A stretch of DNA of 64,000 nt from Kocuria tytonis (GTDB lineage Bacteria; Actinomycetota; Actinomycetes; Actinomycetales; Micrococcaceae), in contig NZ_PNJG02000004.1 of assembly GCF_003226895.2 (NCBI RefSeq), positions 1 to 64,000 of the forward strand, read 5' to 3'. Position numbers and translations under genes: made by a program. Every line of letters starts with the position of its first letter. The stretch's first letter is position 1. The notes under the pieces were generated by a model. That model was not told where the DNA came from. It searched no databases and was given only the letters and a program-made list of their open reading frames with translations. This document shows positions 1 to 9,111 of this stretch, piece after piece.

Positions 1-116
1 CATCAACCAAAAACAATCAAAATCTTTGGTATCAACAAACTAGACACACTATTGAGTTGACAAACAACACACCACATTGCGGCTACTCCTGCGAGCTGCA
101 CCGCGATCGGTTGCGG
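1..116 (-). other. 16S rRNA operon leader (start of rrn transcript; rRNA gene lies left of the window)
   Basis: Read on the minus strand, positions 84 to 1 resemble the leader that precedes 16S rRNA in Micrococcaceae and streptomycetes: a TTTG-AACTCAATAGTGTG block (about 45-65), then TTTGTTGATACC (28-40), then an AT-rich tract. The usual GAGAACTCAA core appears here as GTCAACTCAA. The local AT-richness contrasts sharply with the rest of the window. By family knowledge the 16S gene should begin within roughly 100 bp beyond position 1. No rRNA sequence itself is visible, so the assignment rests on the leader and its promoters. Confidence 0.7.
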
Positions 117-122
117 TTTGCA

Positions 123-151
123 AGATTACCTCTGGCCGACATCCCTCGCAA
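123..151 (-). promoter_or_regulatory. Putative rrn promoter P2
   Basis: On the minus strand TTGCGA (151-146) and TAATCT (128-123) are separated by exactly 17 nt, a good sigma-70-type match. It would start transcription near position 116, just before the conserved 16S leader motif. Confidence 0.6.
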
Positions 152-212
152 CCTCAGGTGAACCCTGGGTTGCTTCACGATGTTCGCACCGTTCGGTGAC
201 TTGCGGGGGTCA

Positions 213-241
213 ATCGTAGCACACCAGCCGGTCCTTGCGAA
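213..241 (-). promoter_or_regulatory. Putative rrn promoter P1
   Basis: On the minus strand TTCGCA (241-236) and TACGAT (218-213) are 17 nt apart. It lies about 90 bp upstream of the P2 candidate, so the rRNA operon probably has tandem promoters, as is common for rrn operons. Confidence 0.5.
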
Positions 242-342
242 CCTCCTGGCCGGCTCCGACTGGGACCCGATGCTGCTACCATTGCCGGTCTTCGCGACCG
301 CCGCCGTGGCAACTCGGAAGACATTACACGTGGGCGCGGGAT

Positions 343-386
343 ACGACAAACCCGCGGTGGCCGGCTGCCATCCGCGGGTTCGTCGT
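343..386 (-). terminator. Hairpin after the maltokinase-glgB gene
   Basis: Arms 343-357 and 372-386 pair over 15 bp with one G-T type mismatch. The loop contains a further TGGC/GCCA stem. It lies 36 nt beyond the stop codon of the leftward fusion gene and before the rrn promoters. There is no T-tract, as for most hairpins here. Confidence 0.55.
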
Positions 387-421
387 GGGCCGGACCGGAT
401 CTCCGGTTGGCCGCTGCAGTG

Positions 422-3400
422 CTAGTGGTTCCCGCTGTCCGATCCCGCGGCCGGGCTCGTCCCCGAGCCGCCGGCGGGCTTGAGGAACAGAACCGCCAAC
501 GGGGGAACCGTGAGCACCGTCGAGGCCGGTTTGCCGTCGTGGGCACCCTCCGTGGCGGTGACCCGCCCGAGGTTGCCCACCCCGGAACCGCCGAAGAGCT
601 CCGAGTCCGTGTTCAGCACTTCCTCCCACTCCCCCGCCCACGGCAGTCCGAGCCGGAATCCTTCGTGGGTGTTGCCCGCGAAGTTCGTAACGCACACCAG
701 GGGGTTGCCCTGGTCGTCCCAGCGGGTGAAGGACAGGGTGTTGCGCTTGGCGTCGTTCGCGTCGATCCACTCGAACCCGGAGGGATCGTTGTCCCGCGCA
801 TACAGGGCGGGGGTCTGCCGGTAGATCGTGTTCAGACTCCGCACCAGTTCCTGCACCCCGTGGTGCGGGGGCGTCTCCGAGAGCCACCAGTCCAGACCGT
901 GCTCCTGGGACCACTCCGACTCCTGGGCGTACTCCGTGCCCATGAAGATCAGCTGCTTGCCGGGGTGCGCCCACATGTAGGCGAGGTAGGCACGGACGTT
1001 CGCCAGCTGCTGCCAGCGGTCACCGGGCATCTTGCGCAGCAGTGAACCCTTGCCGTAGACCACCTCGTCGTGCGAGATGGGCAGGATGAAGTTCTCCGAG
1101 AACGCGTAGACGAGGGAGAACGTGGCCTTGTTGTGGTGGTAGTGCCGGTTGATCGGGTCCTCGGCCATGTACTCGAGGCTGTCGTGCATCCAGCCCATGT
1201 TCCACTTGATCCCGAACCCCAGGCCCCCGGCGCTGGTCGGTTTGGTGACACCGGGGAAGGACGTGGACTCCTCCGCGATCATCACGATGCCCGGGCTGCG
1301 GCGGTAGGCCGTGGCATTGGCCTCCTGCAGGAACGCGATCGCCTCCAGGTTCTCGCGGCCACCGTACTGGTTGGGCTCCCACTCGCCGTCGTTGCGGGAG
1401 TAGTCGAGGTACAGCATGGACGCCACCGCGTCCACGCGCAGCCCGTCCACGTGGAACTCCTCGAGCCAGTAGCTGGCATTGGCCACCAGGAAGTTGCGCA
1501 CCTCCCGCCGGCCGTAGTCGAAGATGAGCGTGCCCCAGTCCTTGTGCTCCCCGCGGCGCGGATCCGGGTGCTCGTACAGCGGCTGCCCGTCGAACTTCGC
1601 CAGGGCCCACTCGTCCTTGGGGAAGTGGCCGGGAACCCAGTCCACCAGGACGCCGATCCCGGCCTGGTGCAGCTGGTCCACCAGGTAGCGGAACTCGTCC
1701 GGGGACCCGAAGCGCGAGGACGGCGCGTAGTACCCGGTGACCTGGTAGCCCCAGGAGCCGCCGAACGGGTGCTCCGCCACCGGCATGAACTCCACGTGGG
1801 TGAAGCCCTGCCACGTGAGGTACTCCACGAGCTCGCGGGCCAGGTCCACGTACCCCAGGCCCATGCGCCACGAGCCGATGTGCATCTCGTACACGCTCAT
1901 GGGCGCGTTGTGCGGATCACCGGCGGCCCGCTTGGCCATCCACTCCGCGTCCTGGAACTGGTAGTCCGACTCGAAGACGCGCGACGCGGTGGAGGGCGGG
2001 ATCTCCGTGCCGAAGGCCATGGGGTCCGCCTTGTCCCGCCAGGCGCCGTCGGACCCGCAGATCTGGTACTTGTAGGTGTCCCCGGACTTCATCCCCGGCA
2101 CGAACAGCTCCCACACACCGCTGGAGCCCAGTGCACGCATGGCGTGCTCGGAACCGTCCCAGCCGTTGAAGTCGCCGATCACGCGCACGGCCCGGGCGTT
2201 CGGCGCCCACACGGCGAAGCTCACGCCCGCGACGTCGCCCAGGGCGGAGGGATAGCGGCGCACGTGCGCCCCGAGCACCTCCCAGAGGGTCTCGTGCCGC
2301 CCCTCGCCGATCAGGTGCAGGTCCAGCTCTCCCAGGGTGGGGGCGAAGCGGTACGGGTCGTCCACGAGTTCCGGGGCCTTCCCGGCGTAGCCGACCTCCA
2401 CGCGGTAGTCGGGGATCTTGCCCTCGTCGTGCGCGGGAACCACCCCGGTGAAGATCCCGCCCCACTCGTGCTCCAGGGGGAACGAACCATCGGGGGTGCG
2501 CACCGAGACCGCGGTCGCGAAACGACGCAGGGTGCGGATGGTCACGGTCCCGTCCGGGTTCGGATGGGCCCCCAGCACCGAGTGGGGATCGTGGTGCCGG
2601 CCCTCAGCCACGGCGGCCAGGACGTCCTCCGACACGGTCACCGGACCACCGGCGGGGCCGGCGGCGCTCGACGGCGCCGCGTCGGCTCCGGGCCGGTCCG
2701 CACCACTGTGCCCGGCCGCCGCCGAACCGGGCGCGGGATTCCCCGCCCCCTTCGGGTCGGACGGTGCGGCGGAGCCGTCGGACGCCGCGGGGGCCTGCCG
2801 GGCGGCGTCGTGGGCCGGGGGCTGCGGCGCCGGCTCCGAGGAACGAGGCGCGGAGTGCCCGGACGGCGTGGGACCGGGGCGCTCTGCGGCGGGCGTGGCA
2901 GCGGATTCTGCGGGGCGGGGGTGCTCGGTGGTCACGAAATCCTCGGTTCTGGACGACGTTGCATGGCTCTCGTGCTTCTCCCGCTTCACGTTACGGGAGC
3001 GTGCACGTTCAAGCGAACGAACCACCGCGTCCGCGGGCACCTGCACCCACTCCGGGCGGTTGCGCTGCTCGTAGACCACTTCGTAGAGGGCCTTGTCCAG
3101 CCAGAGGGCCCGGAAGAGCACGGAGTCCATGTCCACGCGCGCGCCGTTCGTGGCGCTGTAACCCTCCAGGAACGCCTCCGAGACGGCTCGCGTCCAGGCG
3201 GCCGTGTCCCGGCCCCGTTCCTTCGCGGCCATGGCACCCGCGTAGTCGAACGAGCGCAGCATGCCCACCACGTCACGCAGCGCCACGTCCGGGCGCACGC
3301 GCTCCTTGATGGGTCGCAGCGGCTCACCCTCGAAGTCCAGGATGCGGAATCCCTGGGCGTCGTTGTGCAGCACCTGCCCCAGGTGGTAGTCACCGTGGAT

Positions 3401-4660
3401 CCGCTGCAGGGCGGGGATCTGCCGGGTGTCCGACAGCTCCTCCAGCAGCGCGTCCACCTCCGGCCCGAAGGCCGCGAACCGCTCGCCGCAGGACTCCCAC
3501 GCCCAGCGGATGCGCCCGGCGAGGTCCTCGAGGAAGCGGCGCCGGGCGTCGTCGTCCACGGCAGCGGGTTCGAAGGCCGCCACCAGGTCCGCGTGGACGC
3601 GTGCCGTGGTGGCGCCGAGATCCCGTGCCAGGTCCGTGAAGTCGCGCTCCGCCGTGGCCGCGTCGACGGCCATGGCCCACGCGTCACGGGAGTCGTCGAG
3701 GAACTGGGCCGCCACGGCGAGCTGCCCGGAGGTGGTCACGAGGCCCTGGCGCCACTGCGCGTCGATCCATCCCGCGGTGGCCGGCACGGCCGAGGAACCA
3801 TGCGAGGTGAGCTTGACCCCCACCTCGACGTCCGGGTTGCGGCCCTCGCCCACCACCCGGAAGAACTTGACGATGACGGCGTCGCCGCGCAGCACGGAAT
3901 CCTCCGCGTCCGCCTCACCGGGACGCAGGATCACCGAGGTGTTGGACTGCTCCGAGGAGATCACCCGCACCTGCTCGGACGCCGCGACGCGGTAGTCGGT
4001 GTTCAGCGCCCCGGTGTAGCGCCCGTGCAGGCCCATCCCGTGGCGCAGCACGCCGCCCTCGGTGAGCTGGGCGTCCATCATGCGCAGCACGCGGTCCATG
4101 AAACCAGGCTCCGCCACGGCGTCGTAGAGGTGATGATGCGCTGCTTCGTGGCTGTCCGCGGTGCTCCCGTCCGGGCCCGCGGCGGGTGTCTTCTCCGGGT
4201 TCCCGACGCCGCGGGGGTCGCCGGAGCCGCCCGTGCCCGAGCGCGCCGACGACGCGTCCGCCCGGTCCGAGCGCCGTCGTCCCAGGAACGCGCCCGCCTG
4301 GGACACGGCGCGGCGCAGCACCGATGCCGACGCCTCCGCTCCCGCGGCGAGCTGCTCGGGGAGGGCGCGGCCGGAGCCGTCCGCGGGGTACGAGCCGATC
4401 AGGAACTGCTCGAGCTCCGGCAGGGGCTCGGTGCTGCGCACCACGGGAACACTGAGCAGTTCGTTGCGCTCCCCCACGGTGACCTGGACCAGGAACATGA
4501 TGCGCTCGCGCCCCGGCTGGGACACCCAGCTGTCACCGCCGTCGAGCGCCGTCCGGCCCACCACGCTGAGGCGGAGCTGGTCCGGTGTGGCCGTGAACGG
4601 GAACCACCGCTGGCGCGGCAGCCACTCCCGAAGCCTGTCGAGAACTTGCTGGTCCGTCAT
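422..4660 (-). CDS. glgB: Maltokinase-glycogen branching enzyme fusion (Mak/Pep2-GlgB), 1412 aa
   Basis: Two enzymes in one chain. Residues 1 to about 570 are maltokinase (ATP + maltose to maltose-1-phosphate): an N-terminal cap beginning [19 protein letters not shown] and a kinase lobe with the HGDYHLGQ motif near 421 and DFEG near 441. A Pro/Ala-rich linker follows at about 575-670. The rest is a GH13 branching enzyme with [13 protein letters not shown] near 690, a CBM48-like segment near 810-833, the nucleophile in GLRVDA near 1075, the acid in MIAEEST near 1128 and ISHDE near 1198. The kinase part carries a low-complexity insert at about 150-190. I chose the ATG at 4660, where the maltokinase cap begins. 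A GTG at 4729 overlaps the treS stop as GTGA and would add 23 unconserved-looking residues. It follows glgE and treS, so trehalose is turned into branched glucan within one gene block. Fusion of these two activities is the odd feature. Confidence 0.93.
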   Translation of the reverse strand: MTDQQVLDRLREWLPRQRWFPFTATPDQLRLSVVGRTALDGGDSWVSQPGRERIMFLVQVTVGERNELLSVPVVRSTEPLPELEQFLIGSYPADGSGRALPEQLAAGAEASASVLRRAVSQAGAFLGRRRSDRADASSARSGTGGSGDPRGVGNPEKTPAAGPDGSTADSHEAAHHHLYDAVAEPGFMDRVLRMMDAQLTEGGVLRHGMGLHGRYTGALNTDYRVAASEQVRVISSEQSNTSVILRPGEADAEDSVLRGDAVIVKFFRVVGEGRNPDVEVGVKLTSHGSSAVPATAGWIDAQWRQGLVTTSGQLAVAAQFLDDSRDAWAMAVDAATAERDFTDLARDLGATTARVHADLVAAFEPAAVDDDARRRFLEDLAGRIRWAWESCGERFAAFGPEVDALLEELSDTRQIPALQRIHGDYHLGQVLHNDAQGFRILDFEGEPLRPIKERVRPDVALRDVVGMLRSFDYAGAMAAKERGRDTAAWTRAVSEAFLEGYSATNGARVDMDSVLFRALWLDKALYEVVYEQRNRPEWVQVPADAVVRSLERARSRNVKREKHESHATSSRTEDFVTTEHPRPAESAATPAAERPGPTPSGHSAPRSSEPAPQPPAHDAARQAPAASDGSAAPSDPKGAGNPAPGSAAAGHSGADRPGADAAPSSAAGPAGGPVTVSEDVLAAVAEGRHHDPHSVLGAHPNPDGTVTIRTLRRFATAVSVRTPDGSFPLEHEWGGIFTGVVPAHDEGKIPDYRVEVGYAGKAPELVDDPYRFAPTLGELDLHLIGEGRHETLWEVLGAHVRRYPSALGDVAGVSFAVWAPNARAVRVIGDFNGWDGSEHAMRALGSSGVWELFVPGMKSGDTYKYQICGSDGAWRDKADPMAFGTEIPPSTASRVFESDYQFQDAEWMAKRAAGDPHNAPMSVYEMHIGSWRMGLGYVDLARELVEYLTWQGFTHVEFMPVAEHPFGGSWGYQVTGYYAPSSRFGSPDEFRYLVDQLHQAGIGVLVDWVPGHFPKDEWALAKFDGQPLYEHPDPRRGEHKDWGTLIFDYGRREVRNFLVANASYWLEEFHVDGLRVDAVASMLYLDYSRNDGEWEPNQYGGRENLEAIAFLQEANATAYRRSPGIVMIAEESTSFPGVTKPTSAGGLGFGIKWNMGWMHDSLEYMAEDPINRHYHHNKATFSLVYAFSENFILPISHDEVVYGKGSLLRKMPGDRWQQLANVRAYLAYMWAHPGKQLIFMGTEYAQESEWSQEHGLDWWLSETPPHHGVQELVRSLNTIYRQTPALYARDNDPSGFEWIDANDAKRNTLSFTRWDDQGNPLVCVTNFAGNTHEGFRLGLPWAGEWEEVLNTDSELFGGSGVGNLGRVTATEGAHDGKPASTVLTVPPLAVLFLKPAGGSGTSPAAGSDSGNH

Positions 4661-4725
4661 GGAGGATCCCCCGTCGTCGTTCGGAAAAGCTCGGTCGGGC
4701 CCGTGCGGGTGCTCCCCGCCCGGGC

Positions 4726-6495
4726 TCACTCGCCGCGCGCGGGCTTGATGATGGGCATCGCGACGGTCTCCGGATGGTTGCCGTCCGTGCTGGGCGCGGT
4801 GCGCAGGCGCAGCCAGAAGAAGTCCTGCGATCCCAGGGTGATGCGGTAGTCCCCGGTCTCGGAGAACGTGCCGAAGGGCTCACCGCCGAAGAGCTCGCGC
4901 GTGCCCCTGCCCGCGTACTCCTCGAGGTGGACCGAGCAGCTCGCGGGCACGTGCGCGAGGTTGAAGATGCACAGCAGGGTCTCCCCGACGCCGTCGTCCG
5001 CGTCCTGCGGGTCCAGGCGGCGCAGGAACGCGAGCACGGACTCGTGGTCCGTGGCCACGTTGACGTACTCCCCCATCCCGAAGGCGGGGTGCGCCTTGCG
5101 CACCATGAGCATCTGCCGGATCCAGTGCAGCAGGGAGGACGACGACGCCAGCTGCGTCTCCACGTTGGTCTGCGCGTAGTTGTAGACCAGTGACTGCACC
5201 ACGGGCAGGTACAGCTTTCCCGGGTCCGCGGTGGAGAACCCGGCGTTGCGGTCCGGGGTCCACTGCATGGGGGTGCGGGAGGCGTCGCGGTCGTCGAGCC
5301 AGATGTTGTCGCCCATGCCGATCTCGTCCCCGTAGTACAGGAACGGGGAGCCGGGCAGGGACAGCAGCAGCGCATGGGCCAGCTCCAGCTCCGCGCGGGA
5401 GTTGTCCAGCAGGGGCGCCAGGCGGCGTCGGATGCCGATGTTCGCGCGCATGCGGGAGTCCGGCGCGTACCAGCCGAGCATGGCCTGGCGCTCCTCGCTC
5501 GTGACCATCTCGAGCGTGAGCTCGTCGTGGTTGCGCAGGAACGTGCCCCACTGCGTGCCGCGCGGGATCTGCGGGGTGTGCTCCATGGTGGAGACGATGG
5601 GCGCGGCCTTCTGGTCCCGCAGGGAGTAGTAGATCCGCGGCATGATCGGGAAGTGGAAGCACATGTGGCACTCGGGGGACTCCTCGGTGCCGAAGTACTC
5701 CACGACCTCGTGCGGCATCTGGTTGGCCTCCGCCACGATCACCCGTCCGGGGTACTCCCGGTCCACCATCTCGCGCAGCCGCACCAGGAAGTCGTGCGTG
5801 CCCGGGAGGTTCTCGCAGTTGGTGCCCTCCTCCTCGATGAGGTAGGGGATGGCGTCCGCGCGGAACCCGTCGATGCCCATGTCCAGCCAGAACTTCACCA
5901 CGTCGAACACGGCCTCGACGACCTTGGGGTTCTCGAAGTTCAGGTCCGGCTGGTGGGAGAAGAACCGGTGCCAGAAGAACTGCCGCCGCACGGGGTCGAA
6001 GGTCCAGTTGGAGACCTCGGTGTCCACGAAGATGATGCGCGCGTCCTGGTACTTCTCGTCCGTGTCGGACCACACGTAGAAGTCCCCGTAGGGACCCTCC
6101 GGGTCCTCGCGGGAGGCCTGGAACCAGGGGTGCTGGTCCGAGGTGTGGTTCAGCGGCAGGTCCGTGATGACGCGCAGCCCGCGGGCGTGGGCCTCCGCGA
6201 CGAGCCGTTTGAAGTCGCTCACGGTTCCGAACTCGTCCAGCACGGAGTAGTAGTCCGAGATGTCGTACCCGCCGTCCCGCAGGGGCGACTCGTAGAAGGG
6301 CGGCAGCCACAGGCAGTCGATGCCGAGCCACTGCAGGTAGTCCAGCTTCTCGATCAGGCCGGTGAAGTCACCGGAGCCGTCCCCGTTCGCGTCCGAGAAG
6401 GCCCGCACGAGGACCTCGTAGAAGACCGCCTTGCGGAACCAGTCCGGATCGTGGGCGATCCCGGGAGCGTTGAGGTGGAAAGGAGTGGTGCTCAT
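4726..6495 (-). CDS. treS: Trehalose synthase / maltose alpha-D-glucosyltransferase TreS, 589 aa
   Basis: Interconverts trehalose and maltose in the cytoplasm, feeding the maltokinase encoded just downstream. GH13 hallmarks are all present: [15 protein letters not shown] (112-126), nucleophile Asp214 in GFRADA, acid/base Glu256 in VIVAEANQ and Asp324 in FLRNHDE. Length is typical of stand-alone TreS; there is no C-terminal maltokinase fused here, because the kinase is joined to GlgB instead. The start is ATG at 6495, with only a weak GAGAGGG about 18 nt upstream. It ends 66 nt before the chosen start of the fusion gene and starts 102 nt after glgE stops, consistent with one leftward glgE-treS-glgB operon. 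Confidence 0.96.
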   Translation of the reverse strand: MSTTPFHLNAPGIAHDPDWFRKAVFYEVLVRAFSDANGDGSGDFTGLIEKLDYLQWLGIDCLWLPPFYESPLRDGGYDISDYYSVLDEFGTVSDFKRLVAEAHARGLRVITDLPLNHTSDQHPWFQASREDPEGPYGDFYVWSDTDEKYQDARIIFVDTEVSNWTFDPVRRQFFWHRFFSHQPDLNFENPKVVEAVFDVVKFWLDMGIDGFRADAIPYLIEEEGTNCENLPGTHDFLVRLREMVDREYPGRVIVAEANQMPHEVVEYFGTEESPECHMCFHFPIMPRIYYSLRDQKAAPIVSTMEHTPQIPRGTQWGTFLRNHDELTLEMVTSEERQAMLGWYAPDSRMRANIGIRRRLAPLLDNSRAELELAHALLLSLPGSPFLYYGDEIGMGDNIWLDDRDASRTPMQWTPDRNAGFSTADPGKLYLPVVQSLVYNYAQTNVETQLASSSSLLHWIRQMLMVRKAHPAFGMGEYVNVATDHESVLAFLRRLDPQDADDGVGETLLCIFNLAHVPASCSVHLEEYAGRGTRELFGGEPFGTFSETGDYRITLGSQDFFWLRLRTAPSTDGNHPETVAMPIIKPARGE

Positions 6496-6597
6496 GGTTG
6501 GCGGGGCTGCCCTCTCGCGGAAGCGGGTGTGAAGAACATGGCGGGGTGGTTCGGGGTGGGCCGCTGCCGCCCACGACGGGGCGACGGCGGCCGCGGC

Positions 6598-9000
6598 TCA
6601 CTTCACGCTGCGGCGGATGCTGAGCACGTGAGCGGGCTCCACGTACGGGTCCAGGCGCACGTAGTTGTGGGTCCCCCACTTCCAGCTCGCGCCGGAGATG
6701 AGATCGTCCACCCAGAAGGAGCCGTCCTCGTTGAAGTCCTCGTCCCGCAGGTCCAGGGAGTCCAGGTCCAGCCACACGGTGGCCTCGCGGGTGGCGTGGG
6801 GGTCGGTGTTGACCACCACGATCACGGTGTCCTTGACCTGCACACCGTCCCGCTCCACCGTCTTGGTCTTGCTGTACGCCACCATGGCGCCGTCCGTGAC
6901 GTTCTGCAGCGTGAGGTTCTGCAGGTCCCCCAGTGCCGGGTGGTCCCTGCGGATCCGGTTCAGGCGGGTGATGTACGGCGCGAGCGAGTCCCCGCTCTCC
7001 ACCGCGGCGGCGAAGTCGCGGGGGCGCAGCTGGAACTTCTCGTTGTCGATGTACTCCTCCGCCCCGGGACGGGCCACGTGCTCGAACAGTTCGAAGCCCG
7101 CGTACACGCCCCACAGCGGGGAGGCGGTTGCCGCGAGCGCCGCGCGCACCTTGAACGCGGCCGGCCCGCCGAACTGCAGGTACTCGGTGAGGATGTCGGG
7201 GGTGTTGACGAAGAAGTTGGGGCGGTAGAACCCGGAGGTTTCGTGGGAGACCTCCTCGAGGTACTCCTCGATCTCCTCCTTGGTGTTGCGCCACGTGAAG
7301 TAGGAGTAGGACTGCTGGAAACCGGCCTTGGCGAGACCCTGCATCATGGCGGGGCGGGTGAAGGCCTCCGCCAGGAACACGGTGTCCGGGTGGTCCTCGC
7401 GGACGCGGGCGATCAGCCACTCCCAGAACCACAGGGGCTTGGTGTGGGGGTTGTCCACGCGGAAGATGTCCACCCCGTGGGAGATCCACAGCTCCACCAC
7501 GCGCAGCACCTCGGCGGCGAGGCCCTGGGGGTCGTTGTCGAAGTTCAGGGGGTAGATGTCCTGGTACTTCTTGGGCGGGTTCTCGGCGTAGGCGATGCTG
7601 CCGTCCGCGCGCGTGGTGAACCACTGCGGGTGCTCCTGGACCCACGGGTGGTCCGGTGAGGCCTGCAGCGCGAGGTCCAGGGCCACCTCCAGGCCCAGCT
7701 CGTGGGCGTGGGCCACGAACGCGTCGAAGTCCTCGAACGTGCCGAGGTCCGGGTGGATGGCGTCGTGGCCGCCCTCCGGTCCGCCGATGGCCCACGGGGA
7801 TCCGGGATCCTGCTCGCCGGCGGTCAGCGTGTTGTTCGGGCCCTTGCGGTGGTTGCGCCCGATGGGGTGGATGGGCGGCAGGTAGGCGACGTCGAAGCCC
7901 ATGCGCGCGGCGCGGTCCAGCGCGGCGGTCGCGGTGCGGAAGTTCCCGGAGGTCCACGTGCCGGACGCGGGGTCGTGGACGGCGCCCTCGGAGCGCGGGA
8001 AGAACTCGTACCAGGCCCCGCGCCCGGCGGCCTCGCGCTCCACCTCGAGGGGGTAGCGCTCGGAGGAGCTCAGCAGGTCCCGCAGGGGGCGCTCGGCCAC
8101 GTACCCGCGGATCTCCGGCGACGTGGCGATTTCCCAGCGCTGCTCCGGAGACAGGTCCGTGTTCGTCATGGCCTCCGCGGCGCCCTCGAACGCGCGGGCC
8201 TCGGTGGCGCCGCGATCCGCCTCCTTGGAGGCGGCGTCGAAGAGCAGGCGCGCCTCCTGGAACATCAGCTCGACGTCCTGGCCCACCCCCAGCTTGATCT
8301 GCGCGGCGTGGTACCAGGTGTCGTAGAGGTCGGACCAGCCCTCCACGGCGAAGCACCAGCGGCCCTCGTACTCGGGCCGCAACCAGGCCTCGTAGCGGTC
8401 CGTGCCGGTCTCGACGAGCGCCATGGTCCGGCGCTGGGCCTCCCGCCCCCGGGGGTCGTACAGGACGGCGGTCACGCCCAGGGAGTCGTGGCCCTCGCGG
8501 AACGCGGTGGCGCGGACCCGGATGTCCTCGCCGGGGATGGCGGTGGCGGGGAACCGCCCGCCCTCCACCACCGGGCTGACGTCGGTGACGGGGATCCGGC
8601 CGTACACGAGCTCCTCGGACGGGAAGTCCACGGTGTCCTCCTCCGGATCGGCCGCGGCGGCCTGGGTGGTGCTGGTTTCTGCGGTGTCCCGCGCCTGCTG
8701 TGAACGGTCGACGGCGGGGCGCTCGTCCGCGTCCCCGGCCCGGTCCGCGGGCTCGTGGGTCACCGCGTCCCGCGCCACCGGCTCATGGGCCGCCGCTTCC
8801 TGGGTGATCGGCTCCTGGGCGGCCGGAGTCCCCGCTCCGGCGCGGTGGACCGAGGGAGCGACGTCGGGAACTCCCGTGGCGGGAACGGGTGGACTCAGCC
8901 GCGAACCCACGTCCGGGTGTGCGCCACCCGCGTGGGAGTCCGGTGCGGTCTCGGAGGGACGGCGGCCTTGGGGCTGGTTCTGCTGCGACACGGGGCCCAC
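6598..9000 (-). CDS. glgE: Alpha-1,4-glucan:maltose-1-phosphate maltosyltransferase GlgE, 800 aa
   Basis: Transfers maltose from maltose-1-phosphate to the non-reducing end of alpha-1,4-glucan. The GH13_3 signatures are clear: LPPIHPIGRNHRKGPNN around 375, nucleophile in VDIFRVDNPHTKP near 512 and acid in FLAEAFTRP near 545. The conserved domain begins near residue 133 (YGRIPVTDV). The first ~130 residues are a low-complexity Ala/Pro/Glu/His-rich extension containing repeated HEPV/HEPA-like segments, absent from mycobacterial GlgE as I know it. The GTG start at 9000 follows GATAGT (9013-9008) by 7 nt, suggesting a leaderless message. It diverges from glgP across only 111 bp, so synthesis and breakdown share one promoter region. 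Confidence 0.95.
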   Translation of the reverse strand: MGPVSQQNQPQGRRPSETAPDSHAGGAHPDVGSRLSPPVPATGVPDVAPSVHRAGAGTPAAQEPITQEAAAHEPVARDAVTHEPADRAGDADERPAVDRSQQARDTAETSTTQAAAADPEEDTVDFPSEELVYGRIPVTDVSPVVEGGRFPATAIPGEDIRVRATAFREGHDSLGVTAVLYDPRGREAQRRTMALVETGTDRYEAWLRPEYEGRWCFAVEGWSDLYDTWYHAAQIKLGVGQDVELMFQEARLLFDAASKEADRGATEARAFEGAAEAMTNTDLSPEQRWEIATSPEIRGYVAERPLRDLLSSSERYPLEVEREAAGRGAWYEFFPRSEGAVHDPASGTWTSGNFRTATAALDRAARMGFDVAYLPPIHPIGRNHRKGPNNTLTAGEQDPGSPWAIGGPEGGHDAIHPDLGTFEDFDAFVAHAHELGLEVALDLALQASPDHPWVQEHPQWFTTRADGSIAYAENPPKKYQDIYPLNFDNDPQGLAAEVLRVVELWISHGVDIFRVDNPHTKPLWFWEWLIARVREDHPDTVFLAEAFTRPAMMQGLAKAGFQQSYSYFTWRNTKEEIEEYLEEVSHETSGFYRPNFFVNTPDILTEYLQFGGPAAFKVRAALAATASPLWGVYAGFELFEHVARPGAEEYIDNEKFQLRPRDFAAAVESGDSLAPYITRLNRIRRDHPALGDLQNLTLQNVTDGAMVAYSKTKTVERDGVQVKDTVIVVVNTDPHATREATVWLDLDSLDLRDEDFNEDGSFWVDDLISGASWKWGTHNYVRLDPYVEPAHVLSIRRSVK

Positions 9001-9111
9001 GTTACCGACTATCGGCGGGATTCTTAAGGCCGCGCGGTACCGGGGGACGGGGCGACGTCACGGGGCAGGAGGCATGGAGCGCGCCCGAGCCCACCCGCTA
9101 GGCTCGCCACT

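Noticed and set aside
100-200. A possible tRNA- or small-RNA-like fold left of 200
   Set aside because: No cloverleaf or anticodon arm can be drawn. The region is better explained by rrn promoters and leader.
4661-4729. GTG start at 4729 for the maltokinase-glgB fusion (GTGA overlap with treS)
   Set aside because: The 23 added residues are not maltokinase-like, and the family start MTDQQ at 4660 fits better. It remains possible as a coupled start.
1070-4849. Plus-strand reading of more than 1200 codons opposite the maltokinase-glgB gene
   Set aside because: It is the antisense shadow of a G/C-biased gene; composition is Arg/His/Val-rich with no domain, and the minus-strand protein has all catalytic motifs.
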